Part shown: positions 1 through 6,004 of the stretch, piece after piece | Layout: every line of letters starts with the position of its first letter | How positions within the stretch are numbered: position 1 is the first letter of the stretch | Assembly: GCA_947446155.1 (NCBI GenBank) | Contig: CANFFZ010000101.1 | Span: forward strand, 1 to 7,640 | From: Chloroflexota bacterium | Lineage (GTDB): Bacteria; Chloroflexota; Dehalococcoidia; UBA2979 | Direction: 5' to 3' | DNA length: 7,640 nt | Program-made: the position numbers and the translations under genes | Notes under the pieces: model-generated | Database searches by the model: none | What the model was told of the DNA's origin: nothing | Seen by the model: only the letters and a program-made list of their open reading frames with translations

Positions 1-312
1 AAACAGCACCATGAGCCAGTAGGCGAACACGCCGACATCCATGAAGGAGACGGCCCACGGGAAGATAAACACGGCCTCCACGTCAAAGATGACGAAGAGG
101 ATGGCGTACAGGTAGAAGCGCATGCCCACATTGGTGGAGGCGCGCCGGAGCGGAAGCATGCCGCATTCGTAGGTGGTGCCCTTGTCCCGGCCCGGGGAGA
201 ACGGGGCGAGCAGTCGGGAGGCGATCAGGGCGGTGAAGACGAGGATGAAGCCGATGCCGACGCCAAGTAGGACTGGCAGGTAGTTCGAGAAGAGTGCGTT
301 GGCCTCGTTCAC
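1..312 (-). CDS. nuoA: NADH-quinone oxidoreductase subunit A, partial (3' end outside window)
   Basis: This is the small membrane subunit A of respiratory complex I, which couples NADH oxidation and quinone reduction to proton pumping in the cytoplasmic membrane. The 104 visible residues include a first membrane helix (about 10-34), the family signature YECGMLP (48-54), a second helix with the conserved acidic FDVE (76-79) followed by FPWAV, and the beginning of a third helix. The family is usually about 120 residues, so some 15-20 residues are missing beyond base 1. I chose the GTG at 312 because it places a short polar N-terminus before the first helix and has AAGG upstream. An in-frame ATG at 372 would add 20 residues, but it lies only about 11 bases from the predicted transcription start and has no clear ribosome site. 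The other nuo genes would be expected to follow to the left. Family identity is very secure; the start is less so. Confidence 0.93.
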   Translation of the reverse strand, partial: MNEANALFSNYLPVLLGVGIGFILVFTALIASRLLAPFSPGRDKGTTYECGMLPLRRASTNVGMRFYLYAILFVIFDVEAVFIFPWAVSFMDVGVFAYWLMVLF

Positions 313-389
313 CGGGTGTTCGGCCTTCCAACGCGCCGTCGATAGGCATGAAAACGGTGCCGAGAACGGCATCTACCCACCGATTTCGG

Positions 390-418
390 AGCGTAGGCGT
401 GGGTGTAGTGAGTGTCAA
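390..418 (-). promoter_or_regulatory. Putative sigma70-type promoter of nuoA
   Basis: Read on the minus strand there is a perfect -35 TTGACA (418-413), a 17-base spacer and a -10 TACGCT (395-390). Transcription would begin near 383, giving a leader of about 70 bases before the GTG at 312. The perfect -35 and ideal spacing make this credible, although the -10 matches the consensus only at three positions. Confidence 0.55.
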
Positions 419-512
419 CGAATCCAGATCGGTGGACGCGAGGCGCAACGTGACATCGGCACACGCGGCCCGTACTGCCGCGCTCCGGGAACGGCCTGTC
501 CCGAGGGCAAAG

Positions 513-540
513 CGAGAGCCACCCGGGTGGGTGGCTCTCG
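513..540 (-). terminator. Probable terminator hairpin downstream of the HU gene
   Basis: A perfect 12-base-pair inverted repeat (CGAGAGCCACCC and its complement) closes a four-base loop. It lies about 75 bases beyond the HU stop codon and ahead of the nuoA promoter, which fits separation of the two minus-strand units. The tract after the hairpin on the minus strand is CTTTGCC, so the U-run is short and termination strength is uncertain. A second hairpin lies closer to the HU stop. Confidence 0.6.
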
Positions 541-548
541 TGGCGCGG

Positions 549-585
549 CCTCGACACCACCCGAGGGTGGTGCGGCTTGTCGAGG
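549..585 (-). other. Bulged stem-loop between HU stop and terminator
   Basis: An outer 8-bp stem pairs CCTCGACA (549-556) with TGTCGAGG (578-585). An inner stem pairs CCACCC (557-562) with GGGTGG (565-570), leaving a seven-base bulge (571-577); the innermost pairs must open to make a real loop. It has no U-tract. It may protect the HU mRNA 3' end, help termination together with the hairpin at 513-540, or be incidental in GC-rich DNA. Confidence 0.4.
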
Positions 586-612
586 TCGCGAGGTTGGCCC
601 CTTGGGTGGGGG

Positions 613-918
613 CTACTTGACCTTGGCCAACTTCGGCGCGGGGCCGCCGTTGACGATGGCCTTCAGGCCGGCGGCGGCCGTGAACTTCGGCGCCTTGCTC
701 GCGGCGACCTTGATCGCCTCGCCGGTTTGCGGGTTGCGGCCCATGCGGGCCTTGCGCGCGACGCGGCTGAACTTGCCGAGGCCCGGGTAGGCGACGTCGT
801 CGCCAGCCTTCACCTTGGCCTGGACAACGTCACGGAAGGCGTCCAGCACGCGCTCGGCGTCGCTGTTGGCGGTCCCGGCTTGAGCGGCGACGAGCGTCAC
901 CAATTCACCCTTGGTCAT
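613..918 (-). CDS. HU-family DNA-binding protein
   Basis: This 101-residue histone-like protein belongs to the HU/IHF family, whose members dimerise, bend and compact DNA in the nucleoid. The N-terminal helices (about 1-40) begin MTKGELVTLVAAQAG. The saddle and arm region contains GLGKFSRV (46-53) and the DNA-arm signature GRNPQTGE (60-67), followed by the terminal helix region around KFTAAAGLKAIVNG. A short basic tail (GGPAPKLAKVK) extends about ten residues beyond a typical 90-residue HU. The ATG at 918 is set by a strong ribosome site, GGAGG, about seven bases upstream; longer readings lack family similarity. It is monocistronic: its own promoter lies upstream and hairpins follow it. HU versus IHF subtype cannot be decided, so no symbol is given. 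Confidence 0.95.
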   Translation of the reverse strand: MTKGELVTLVAAQAGTANSDAERVLDAFRDVVQAKVKAGDDVAYPGLGKFSRVARKARMGRNPQTGEAIKVAASKAPKFTAAAGLKAIVNGGPAPKLAKVK

Positions 919-993
919 CGTGGTCCTCCGAGAAACTCCCCGCCGCAGCGGCCCGGTCGGACCAAACTCGCGGCTCAAGCGATTACGCGGGTC

Positions 994-1022
994 ATCATTT
1001 ACCTCGATGGCCGTCCTGTCAA
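994..1022 (-). promoter_or_regulatory. Putative sigma70-type promoter of the HU gene
   Basis: On the minus strand a perfect -35 TTGACA (1022-1017) is followed by a 17-base spacer and a -10 AATGAT (999-994, four of six matches). Just upstream of the -35 is an A5 tract (GTTGAAAAACC), which could act like an UP element. The transcription start would be near 987, leaving a leader of about 70 bases. This architecture suits an abundantly expressed nucleoid protein. Confidence 0.6.
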
Positions 1023-1233
1023 GGGGTTTTTCAACAGTTGGGGGGGTGAATCGCCAGTTTTTCCGCCAGATCGCCGACGGGCTGCGGCGGAACGCCAGCG
1101 GACGCGCGGGATTCGAGGTCACCCACATACAAATCCCAGACGGTGGGCGGTCGGGAGGCCTGCGAGGCAGATCGAGGTCGTCAGCGGGTGAGCCATCGGG
1201 GGCGCTAGCATGCCGAACGGTTGAGTCGAGGTC
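1023..1233. other. Intergenic region between divergent HU and methyltransferase genes
   Basis: I see no supportable gene here; the open frames that cross it are extensions of the flanking genes or shadows. The end next to the HU promoter holds the A-tract noted with that promoter. A possible -10 (TAGCAT, 1206-1211) lies about 35 bases before the methyltransferase ATG, but I find no matching -35, so it is only a weak promoter candidate for the rightward gene. Confidence 0.4.
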
Positions 1234-1240
1234 AGGAGGA
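1234..1240 (+). promoter_or_regulatory. Ribosome binding site that fixes the methyltransferase start
   Basis: AGGAGGA sits five bases before ATG 1246, an optimal arrangement. This is important because it points to the frame that does not continue into the methyltransferase body, supporting the view that a base has been lost downstream rather than that translation starts at the TTG at 1221. Confidence 0.75.
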
Positions 1241-1245
1241 CGTGG

Positions 1246-2054
1246 ATGACGAACGCGAAGCCGCAATTCGGAGGGCCCGGGGCGAGGGCATATCACGAGG
1301 CCTGGTCCCCACGATCTTTGAGCCGTACGCCCGAGACCTCGGCGAACGCCTGCCCATCTCCGCTGGGATGCGCGTCCTCGAGACGGCCGCCGGTACGGGC
1401 GTCGTCACCCGCGCCCTCCTGGATCGGATGCCGCAGGACGCGCGCCTGGTCGCAACCGACCTGAGCGAGGACATGATCGCGATCGGCCGCGAACAGGTCG
1501 GAGACGACCCACGCCTCGAATGGCGCCCCGCGAATGCTCAGGCGTTGCCATTCCCAGACGCCTCATTCGACACGGTGGTGTGTCAGTTCGGCGTGATGTT
1601 CTTCCCGGACAAGGCACTGGCAATGCGTGAGGCAAAGCGAGTCCTGAAGCCCGGTGGGGCGCTCCTGCTCAATGCGTGGGACGACTTTGCCCACAACGGT
1701 TTCGCCCGGGTCATGAAAGAGACCCTGACACTCCTGTTCCCCGCGGATCCCCCTGCGTTCGTCAACGTCCCATTCAGCTACTCCGATCCCTCCGTGATGC
1801 ACACGCTGCTCGAGCAGGCTGGGTTCGTCGATGTCCAGGTGCGTCACGTGGAGCACGTGGCCGTGAGCGAGAGCGCGGAGCGGTTCGCACGAGGCTTCGT
1901 GTTCGGTACTCCGATCCTTGCCGAGATTCAGGCGCGAGGCACATCGGACGCTGAGGCCGTGACGGCAGAACTGGCTCGACGACTCGGGGAGCTCTGTGGG
2001 GCAGCCCCGCATCGAAGCCCGATCCGTGCGCTCGTCGCCTCGGCGAGGGCCTAG
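1246..2054 (+). CDS. SAM-dependent class I methyltransferase, apparent frameshift near the start
   Basis: The body is a Rossmann-fold methyltransferase of the UbiE/Methyltransf_11 type, transferring a methyl group from S-adenosylmethionine to an unidentified small molecule. Motif I is VLETAAGTG, followed by the acidic loop VATDLSEDM, the motif IV region FDTVVCQFGVMFFPD and the post-motif RVLKPGGALLLNAWD. The best start is ATG 1246, with AGGAGGA six bases upstream. Its frame gives MTNAKPQFGGPGARAYHE, which resembles the usual N-terminus of this subfamily. The body (from GLVPTIFEPYA on) is one frame away, as if a single G were missing around 1299. Restored, the protein would be about 269 residues, normal for the family. 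A TTG-initiated reading from 1221 keeps the body in one frame but gives an atypical N-terminus and ignores the ribosome site. Whether this is mutation or sequence error cannot be told from one copy. Confidence 0.82.
1297..1302 (+). other. Site of apparent one-base deletion in the methyltransferase gene
   Basis: Reading from ATG 1246 the last family-like codons are TAT CAC GAG (1291-1299). The body resumes with GGC CTG GTC from 1299, so G1299 would be used twice. Adding one G to the GAGG run joins YHE to GLVPTIFEPYA smoothly. No X-XXY-YYZ slippery heptamer is visible, which argues against programmed frameshifting. Confidence 0.7.
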
Positions 2055-2059
2055 CCCCG

Positions 2060-3196
2060 CTACCGCTTGAGCCACCGGGTGAGCAGCCGCTCCGCCGCCA
2101 CCTCGACGGTCGGGGCGGGATCGTGCCGGGTGGCCTCGCGGGTGGCGCGATCAGGCGTGGCGGCCTCGGCATCAGCGATCGAGGCGGGGCGAGCCTCGAT
2201 CTGGCCGGCGACGGCGAGGCACGGGCGACCGACCTCCGCGGCGACGGCAGCGACATGCGCGACCGCCTTGCCGTAGGCCGTCTGGGCGTCCAGCGTGCCC
2301 TCTCCGGTGATGACGAGGTCAGCCGCCTCGATGCGTGTGCGCAGGCCGACGACCTCGGCGACGAGGGCGGCGCCGGGCTCGATACGCGCGCCAGGCACCG
2401 CTGCCAGGAGGCCGCACGCGAGGCCGCCCCCAGCGCCCGCGCCGGCCCTCGACACCACGTCCACGCCGAGGTCAGCGCGCAGCCGCTCGGCCCAGCGCCC
2501 GAGCGCGGCCTCGAGGGCGGGGGCCTGCCAGTCGCGCACGCCCTTCTGCGCGCCGTAGACGGCGGTAGCGCCCTCGAAACCGAGAAGCGGGTTGCGGACA
2601 TCGACGGCGATGCGCAGGTCGACCGGCGGCAGCGGCGCGCCGCGTTCGATCCGAGCGAGACGGGTGAGGTGGATCGCGCCAGCCGGGAGCGCATCGCCAG
2701 CCGCATCGAGCAACCGCATGCCGAGGGTCTGCGCGAGGCCGGCGCCACCGTCGTTCGTCGCGGTGCCCCCGACGCCGAGGACGATGCGACTCGCACCTCG
2801 GGCGATGGCATCGAGGACGAGCGTGCCGACGCCAGCGCTCGAGGCGGCGAGTGGGTCGCGATCCGACTCCGGGATGAGGACGAGGCCACAGGCGGCGGCA
2901 CTGTCGATGACCGCGAGCAGACCGTCTCCGCCGGGTGCGCCCCCGATCAGGGCGTACTCGGCATCGACGGGTGCGCCGAGCGGGCCTGCGGCGCGGACGC
3001 CGACGGAGCGACCGCCGAGGGCGTGCGCGATGGTCGAGGCGGTGCCGGGGCCACCATCGGCGAACGGGAGCAGGTCGACCTCGATGGTGATACGGGCCTC
3101 GGCGGCGGCGCGCTGGAGACCGCGCGCGATCGTCTCGGCGGCCTCAGCGGCGGTCAGCGAGCCTTTGAACTCCTGGGGGACGACGAGGATCCGCAC
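2060..3196 (-). CDS. Glycerate 2-kinase
   Basis: This enzyme of the bacterial glycerate kinase family (GarK/GlxK type) phosphorylates D-glycerate with ATP to 2-phosphoglycerate, feeding glyoxylate, serine or sugar-acid breakdown into lower glycolysis in the cytosol. The 378 residues match the usual length of about 380. Visible family motifs are EFKGSLTAAEAA (9-20), PFADGGPGT (44-52), the core LGVGGTATNDGGAGL (140-154), DVRNPLLGFEGATAVYGAQKG (199-219), AGGGLACGLL (255-264) and DLVITGEGTLDAQTAYGKA (293-311). The GTG at 3196 is chosen because RILVVPQEFKG begins the first strand and GGAAGG lies eight bases upstream. The usual DGGEGT motif reads DGGPGT here. The gene begins 29 bases after the small membrane-protein gene, suggesting cotranscription, and its stop is five bases from that of the convergent methyltransferase. 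Confidence 0.94.
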   Translation of the reverse strand: MRILVVPQEFKGSLTAAEAAETIARGLQRAAAEARITIEVDLLPFADGGPGTASTIAHALGGRSVGVRAAGPLGAPVDAEYALIGGAPGGDGLLAVIDSAAACGLVLIPESDRDPLAASSAGVGTLVLDAIARGASRIVLGVGGTATNDGGAGLAQTLGMRLLDAAGDALPAGAIHLTRLARIERGAPLPPVDLRIAVDVRNPLLGFEGATAVYGAQKGVRDWQAPALEAALGRWAERLRADLGVDVVSRAGAGAGGGLACGLLAAVPGARIEPGAALVAEVVGLRTRIEAADLVITGEGTLDAQTAYGKAVAHVAAVAAEVGRPCLAVAGQIEARPASIADAEAATPDRATREATRHDPAPTVEVAAERLLTRWLKR

Positions 3197-3225
3197 GCGT
3201 CGTGCCTTCCGATTCTGGTGTTGGG

Positions 3226-3411
3226 CTAGCGCCAGCCCATCGCTTGCATGACGGCACCGATCAAGATCGAGGCGACGTAGATGTAGCCGATGAGCATGAG
3301 GCGACCGCGAAGCCTTCGGAACTGGGCTGGGCGCAGGAAGTAGAGGTACGCGCCGTAGCCGAGGCCCACGACGAACAACGCGGAGAGGATGGTGCGGATC
3401 GCGTTGGACAC
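3226..3411 (-). CDS. Small two-helix membrane protein of unknown function
   Basis: This 61-residue protein starts at GTG 3411, five bases after a GGAGG ribosome site. It has two clear hydrophobic spans: about residues 4-25 (AIRTILSALFVVGLGYGAYL and on) and about 39-59 (LMLIGYIYVASILIGAVMQA and on). A short basic loop (RPAQFRRLRGR) between them predicts a cytoplasmic hairpin by the positive-inside rule. I do not recognise a family. It lies 29 bases ahead of glycerate kinase on the same strand, so the two probably share a transcript. That could reflect only convenient packing; a role in glycerate metabolism or transport cannot be inferred. The strong ribosome site and good membrane pattern make a real gene likely. 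Confidence 0.75.
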   Translation of the reverse strand: MSNAIRTILSALFVVGLGYGAYLYFLRPAQFRRLRGRLMLIGYIYVASILIGAVMQAMGWR

Positions 3412-3428
3412 GAGGGCCTCCGAGCCGC

Positions 3429-3438
3429 ATCGTAGCGT
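3429..3438. promoter_or_regulatory. Candidate overlapping divergent -10 elements
   Basis: The 63-base gap between two divergent genes contains ATCGTAGCGT. Leftward it reads TACGAT (3434-3429), a four-of-six -10 for the membrane protein and glycerate kinase pair. Rightward it reads TAGCGT (3433-3438), a weaker -10 for the aldo/keto reductase-like gene. The two share the TA step. No good -35 is seen on either side, so confidence is low. Confidence 0.3.
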
Positions 3439-3474
3439 GACGCACTCGTTGAGCCGTGCGCGTGGAGGTTGTTG

Positions 3475-4122
3475 ATGCGCTATCGACGTCTGGGCCGCAC
3501 CGACTGGATGGTCTCCGAGGTCGGCCTCGCCCTGCGCGCACTCGAAGGCGTCGACGAAGCAGCAGCGGGCGCGACGCTCGGTGCGGCGCTGGCCCAGGGC
3601 GTGACGCTGGTGGTGGTGGACGCGCGCGAGCACGAGGGCGGCGTGGAGCCGCTGATCGGGCGCGTGACCACGAGTGAGCGTCCTCGGCTGGTGGTGCTCT
3701 CGCGCTTCGAGCGGCTCGCTGACGCCTCGTCGTTTGGGGCGCAACTACTGGCCGCCGGCAAGCGCATCAGCGACCTCGGCTACCTCGACGTCGCACTGTT
3801 CGCGCAGGTGCCGGATCCCGCGCAGCGCGGCGTACTCGCATCGCTTGCGTCGACGCGCACGGTGCGCGCGTGGGGCATCGAGACGGGGGACGCCTCGAGC
3901 GCCGCGCAGGCATTCGAGGCTGGCGCGAAGGTCCTCGTCGCCCCCGCCGACGCGAGCGAAGCGCTACTGGCGAGCGCCGCCGCGGCCGGGGTGGGCGTGA
4001 TCCTCGATGGCGACGGCACCTCGATCGGTGGGGCGCTGGCGGACGTGCGGGTCGCCTCCGTGGTGGTGGAGGCGATCGGTGCCGCCGAGGTGGGCGCGCT
4101 CGCGACCGCCGCGCGGGGGTAG
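3475..4122 (+). CDS. Shortened aldo/keto reductase-like protein, probably catalytically dead
   Basis: The N-terminus MRYRRLGRTDWMVSEVGLA is the opening of the aldo/keto reductase family (TIM-barrel NADPH oxidoreductases). Later stretches also align by eye: VVVDAREHEGGVEPLIGR to the DTA..YG.G.SE.LLGR segment, RLVVLSR to the strand ending in the catalytic Lys, YLDVALFAQVPDP to YIDLYqiHrPDP, and VRAWGIETG to IRaiGVSN. Of the Asp-Tyr-Lys-His tetrad only Asp49 is kept. There is no Tyr in the expected segment, Lys is Arg77 and His is Gln111. The protein has 215 residues against a usual 310-330, lacking most of the C-terminal half that binds cofactor. Start: ATG 3475 with GGAGG six bases upstream. 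The frame is clean and Ala/Val-rich without internal stops, so it looks like a maintained pseudoenzyme rather than a decaying gene. Its role is unknown. Confidence 0.78.
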   Translation: MRYRRLGRTDWMVSEVGLALRALEGVDEAAAGATLGAALAQGVTLVVVDAREHEGGVEPLIGRVTTSERPRLVVLSRFERLADASSFGAQLLAAGKRISDLGYLDVALFAQVPDPAQRGVLASLASTRTVRAWGIETGDASSAAQAFEAGAKVLVAPADASEALLASAAAAGVGVILDGDGTSIGGALADVRVASVVVEAIGAAEVGALATAARG

Positions 4123-4176
4123 GCGAGGGTACGGGCGGCCTCGGCGTACGCTGGAAGCGCAGCGCAGGAGGCCATG

Positions 4177-4605
4177 ATGCCCGAGTACGAACCCAGCCCG
4201 ACCGAGTGGGTCCGCAACCAGGTCGAGCTCATCGAGTCCACCGACGGCCGCGAGGGCACCACGATGCGTGGCATGGCGGTGGTGCTGGTGACACACAAGG
4301 GGCGCAACTCAGGCGCGGTACGCAAGACCCCGCTGATGCGTGTCGTCGACGGCGACAACTACCTGCTGGTCGCCTCGATCGGTGGCGCGCCGAAGCACCC
4401 GGTCTGGTACTACAACCTCGTCGCCGACCCGGACATCACGGTGCGTGACGGCACGAAGGTGCAGCAGATGCACGCCCGCCTCGTGACCGACGAGGCCGAG
4501 CGAGCCCGCCTCTGGCCGATCGCCGTGGCCGCCTTCCCGAACTACGCGGAGTACCAGACGAAGACGACACGGGTGATCCCAGTGTTCGTGGCGGAGCCGA
4601 AGTAA
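4177..4605 (+). CDS. Deazaflavin (F420)-dependent nitroreductase-family protein
   Basis: This 142-residue protein belongs to the split-beta-barrel Ddn/DUF385 family, whose members use reduced coenzyme F420 to reduce quinones, nitro compounds or other substrates. Family hallmarks are VTHKGRNSGAVRKTPLMRV (38-56), VASIGGAPKHPVWYYNLVADP (65-85) and the C-terminal YAEYQTKTTRVIPVFV (123-138). ATG 4177 is preferred over the adjacent ATG 4174 because AGGAGG (4166-4171) is then five bases away rather than two. A TACGCT at 4147-4152, identical to the -10 proposed for nuoA, may serve as its -10. The gene lies 54 bases after the aldo/keto reductase-like gene on the same strand and could be cotranscribed. 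Presence of the family implies that the organism makes F420. The substrate cannot be predicted; some members bind F420 without known activity. Confidence 0.92.
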   Translation: MPEYEPSPTEWVRNQVELIESTDGREGTTMRGMAVVLVTHKGRNSGAVRKTPLMRVVDGDNYLLVASIGGAPKHPVWYYNLVADPDITVRDGTKVQQMHARLVTDEAERARLWPIAVAAFPNYAEYQTKTTRVIPVFVAEPK

Positions 4606-4621
4606 GCAGCGCGTAGCAACA

Positions 4622-4650
4622 CTCGGTCAGCGGCAAGACCAGCCGCCGAG
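4622..4650 (+). terminator. Weak bulged hairpin after the F420-dependent gene
   Basis: CTCG (4622-4625) pairs with CGAG (4647-4650), and GCGGC (4630-4634) pairs with GCCGC (4642-4646), with four unpaired bases (4626-4629) on the left arm. It begins 17 bases after the stop codon. There is no T-tract, so it could mark a factor-dependent end or be incidental. Confidence 0.25.
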
Positions 4651-4678
4651 CACATCAGCCCGCAGGGGTCGCAACCTC

Positions 4679-4684
4679 TAGAGT
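4679..4684 (+). promoter_or_regulatory. Candidate -10 element for a leaderless transporter mRNA
   Basis: TAGAGT is followed by exactly six bases and then the ATG at 4691, the spacing at which transcription would start at or next to the A of ATG. No ribosome site is present before this ATG, which supports a leaderless transcript. No convincing -35 is visible. Confidence 0.45.
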
Positions 4685-4690
4685 CCCGCT

Positions 4691-5935
4691 ATGACCGAGG
4701 GGACGACGGGCACAACGGCGCATCGCGGACGGCCGCGAGCGTGGGATGCGATGGGCTACGCGGCGTTCCGTCGCCTCTGCATCGCCTCCTATCTGGACTC
4801 GTTCGGGACGTGGGCGGAGCGGCTCGCCGTCGGGTGGTTCGTGCTCGATACCACCGGCTCGGTGTTCCTCGCAGCCCTGTCCTTTGCCGCGCGGTCGGCG
4901 CCCAACATGTTCCTCGGGCCGTTGGGGGGCGCGGTCGCAGACCGCTTCCCCCGACCGCGTGTGCTCATGCTCTCCACGAGCGCGAAGTCAGCGCTCACCT
5001 ACGTGCTCGCGATATTCGGGTTCATGCAGCTGGACTCCGCGTGGCCGGTGCTGCTAGTCGTCGCGATGAGCTCAGTCGCGCGGACGAGCGAACAGGCCAC
5101 AATCCAGGCGCTCATCGGTGACATCGTCGGCCCGGCCAGGGCAGCGAGTGCGATCAGCCTGCACTCCTTCGGCGTGCGCATCGTGGTCCTGGTGGCGTCC
5201 GCCGCCAGCGGCTTCCTGCTCAAGGCCTTCGGCCCCGGCCCGGTATTCCTGATGGCAGCCTCAATGGCAGCCCTCGCGGCGCTCGTGTACTCGACACTGC
5301 GTGTCGCCCGCGCGGCGCGGCCTCACTCGCATGCACGGCTGTCACTCTGGGGCGATGCTGTCGAGGGCCTCCGCATCGCCCTCCGGATCCCGGTCGTGCT
5401 GACGCTGCTGCTCCTCGCCATCGCGATCGAGGTCTTCGCGTTCTCGTACCAATCCCTCATGCCCGCACTGGCGGACCGTGTGCTGCACGTCGACGCAACC
5501 GGGCTCGGCTTGCTGACCTTCGGCGCGAGTCTCGGCGGCGTGCTGGGGATGCTCGCGCTCACGCAACTGGTCGACGTCGTGCGACGCGGGTTGCTCATGG
5601 CCGGGGTCACGACGGCGTTCGCGGTGGGTTTGCTGGCGCTCGCCGTGTCGGACCGGTTCCTCGTATCACTTGGTCTCATGGTCGTGATCGGATCGATGGC
5701 GGCGATGTTCGACGCACTGCAGTGGGCGCTCCTCCAGGCGAGCGTGCCCGACGAGGTGCGCGGGCGCGTCATCGGTCTCTGGACGACAGCGATCGGCTTC
5801 GGCTGGCTCGGCCCGGTCATTCTCGGTGGTACCGCAGAGGTCTTTGGTACACGCTCGGCCGTCGCCGCTGGAGGGGCAGTCGCCCTTGTGGTCGCAGGGA
5901 TTGCAGCGGCTTCCCCGCGCCTGCGGAGGTTGTAG
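4691..5935 (+). CDS. Major facilitator superfamily transporter, EntS/MFS_3-like
   Basis: A 414-residue inner-membrane transporter with about 12 hydrophobic spans in two halves. After a 25-residue polar N-terminus, the first helices begin near residue 28. The loop between helices 2 and 3 carries the MFS motif A, GGAVADRFPRPRV (79-91). A charged central loop lies about 205-228, and the second half has the related loop QASVPDEVRGRVIGLW (349-364), typical of the drug/siderophore-exporter-like MFS_3 group. The family exports small molecules by proton antiport; the substrate here is unknown. No ribosome site precedes the ATG, yet a -10-like TAGAGT sits at the right distance for leaderless expression. 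An internal start is unlikely because the residues before helix 1 (AFRRLCIASYLDSFG) are family-like. It ends 118 bases before the next gene and is probably a separate unit. Confidence 0.9.
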   Translation: MTEGTTGTTAHRGRPRAWDAMGYAAFRRLCIASYLDSFGTWAERLAVGWFVLDTTGSVFLAALSFAARSAPNMFLGPLGGAVADRFPRPRVLMLSTSAKSALTYVLAIFGFMQLDSAWPVLLVVAMSSVARTSEQATIQALIGDIVGPARAASAISLHSFGVRIVVLVASAASGFLLKAFGPGPVFLMAASMAALAALVYSTLRVARAARPHSHARLSLWGDAVEGLRIALRIPVVLTLLLLAIAIEVFAFSYQSLMPALADRVLHVDATGLGLLTFGASLGGVLGMLALTQLVDVVRRGLLMAGVTTAFAVGLLALAVSDRFLVSLGLMVVIGSMAAMFDALQWALLQASVPDEVRGRVIGLWTTAIGFGWLGPVILGGTAEVFGTRSAVAAGGAVALVVAGIAAASPRLRRL

Positions 5936-5967
5936 GTCGGGCCCACATCCATCGCGCCTGATCAGCG

Positions 5968-5997
5968 TTGACAAGAACAATTGTTCTGACTTAACCT
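5968..5997 (+). promoter_or_regulatory. Promoter of the zinc-ribbon mini-protein gene
   Basis: A perfect -35 TTGACA (5968-5973), an 18-base spacer and a -10 TAACCT (5992-5997, three of six) predict transcription from about 6004. The spacer is largely filled by a perfect 14-bp palindrome and the start region by a second dyad, so RNA polymerase access would be blocked when both are occupied. Confidence 0.55.
5975..5986 (+). promoter_or_regulatory. LexA-type operator box 1
   Basis: GAACAATTGTTC matches the GAAC-N4-GTTC consensus of Gram-positive-type LexA (DinR). The flanking bases extend it to a perfect 14-bp palindrome at 5974-5987. It sits between the -35 and -10 hexamers, a classic repressor position. 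The match is seen directly; LexA as the binder is inference from the consensus. Confidence 0.6.
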
Positions 5998-6004
5998 CGT
6001 TCTA

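Noticed and set aside
313..372. Extended nuoA start at ATG 372
   Set aside because: It adds a 20-residue Ser/Cys-rich stretch not typical of NuoA and lies almost at the predicted transcription start without a ribosome site. It is kept as an alternative only.
1221..1245. TTG 1221 as the true methyltransferase start
   Set aside because: It has no ribosome site, its N-terminus (DVDDEREAAIRRARGEG) is unlike the family, and the ideal AGGAGGA points to ATG 1246 in another frame.
1291..1302. Programmed ribosomal frameshift in the methyltransferase
   Set aside because: No slippery heptamer, stimulatory stem or internal ribosome site is apparent, and methyltransferases of this kind are not known to use one.
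1774..2901. Long minus-strand frame rich in Ser, Arg and Pro
   Set aside because: It overlaps both the methyltransferase and glycerate kinase genes and has the composition of a GC-rich shadow frame.
2123..3229. Long plus-strand open frame of 368 residues antisense to glycerate kinase
   Set aside because: It is Arg/Asp/Gly-rich with no family resemblance, and it is explained by the codon bias of the well-supported glycerate kinase gene on the other strand.
5958..5965. CTGATCAG palindrome between transporter and mini-protein promoter
   Set aside because: An eight-base palindrome is expected by chance at this scale and it has no clear relation to a promoter element.
5974..5987. AGAACA...TGTTCT as a hormone-receptor-like element
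   Set aside because: The window is bacterial and the dyad fits a bacterial promoter operator; the resemblance to a eukaryotic site is coincidental.
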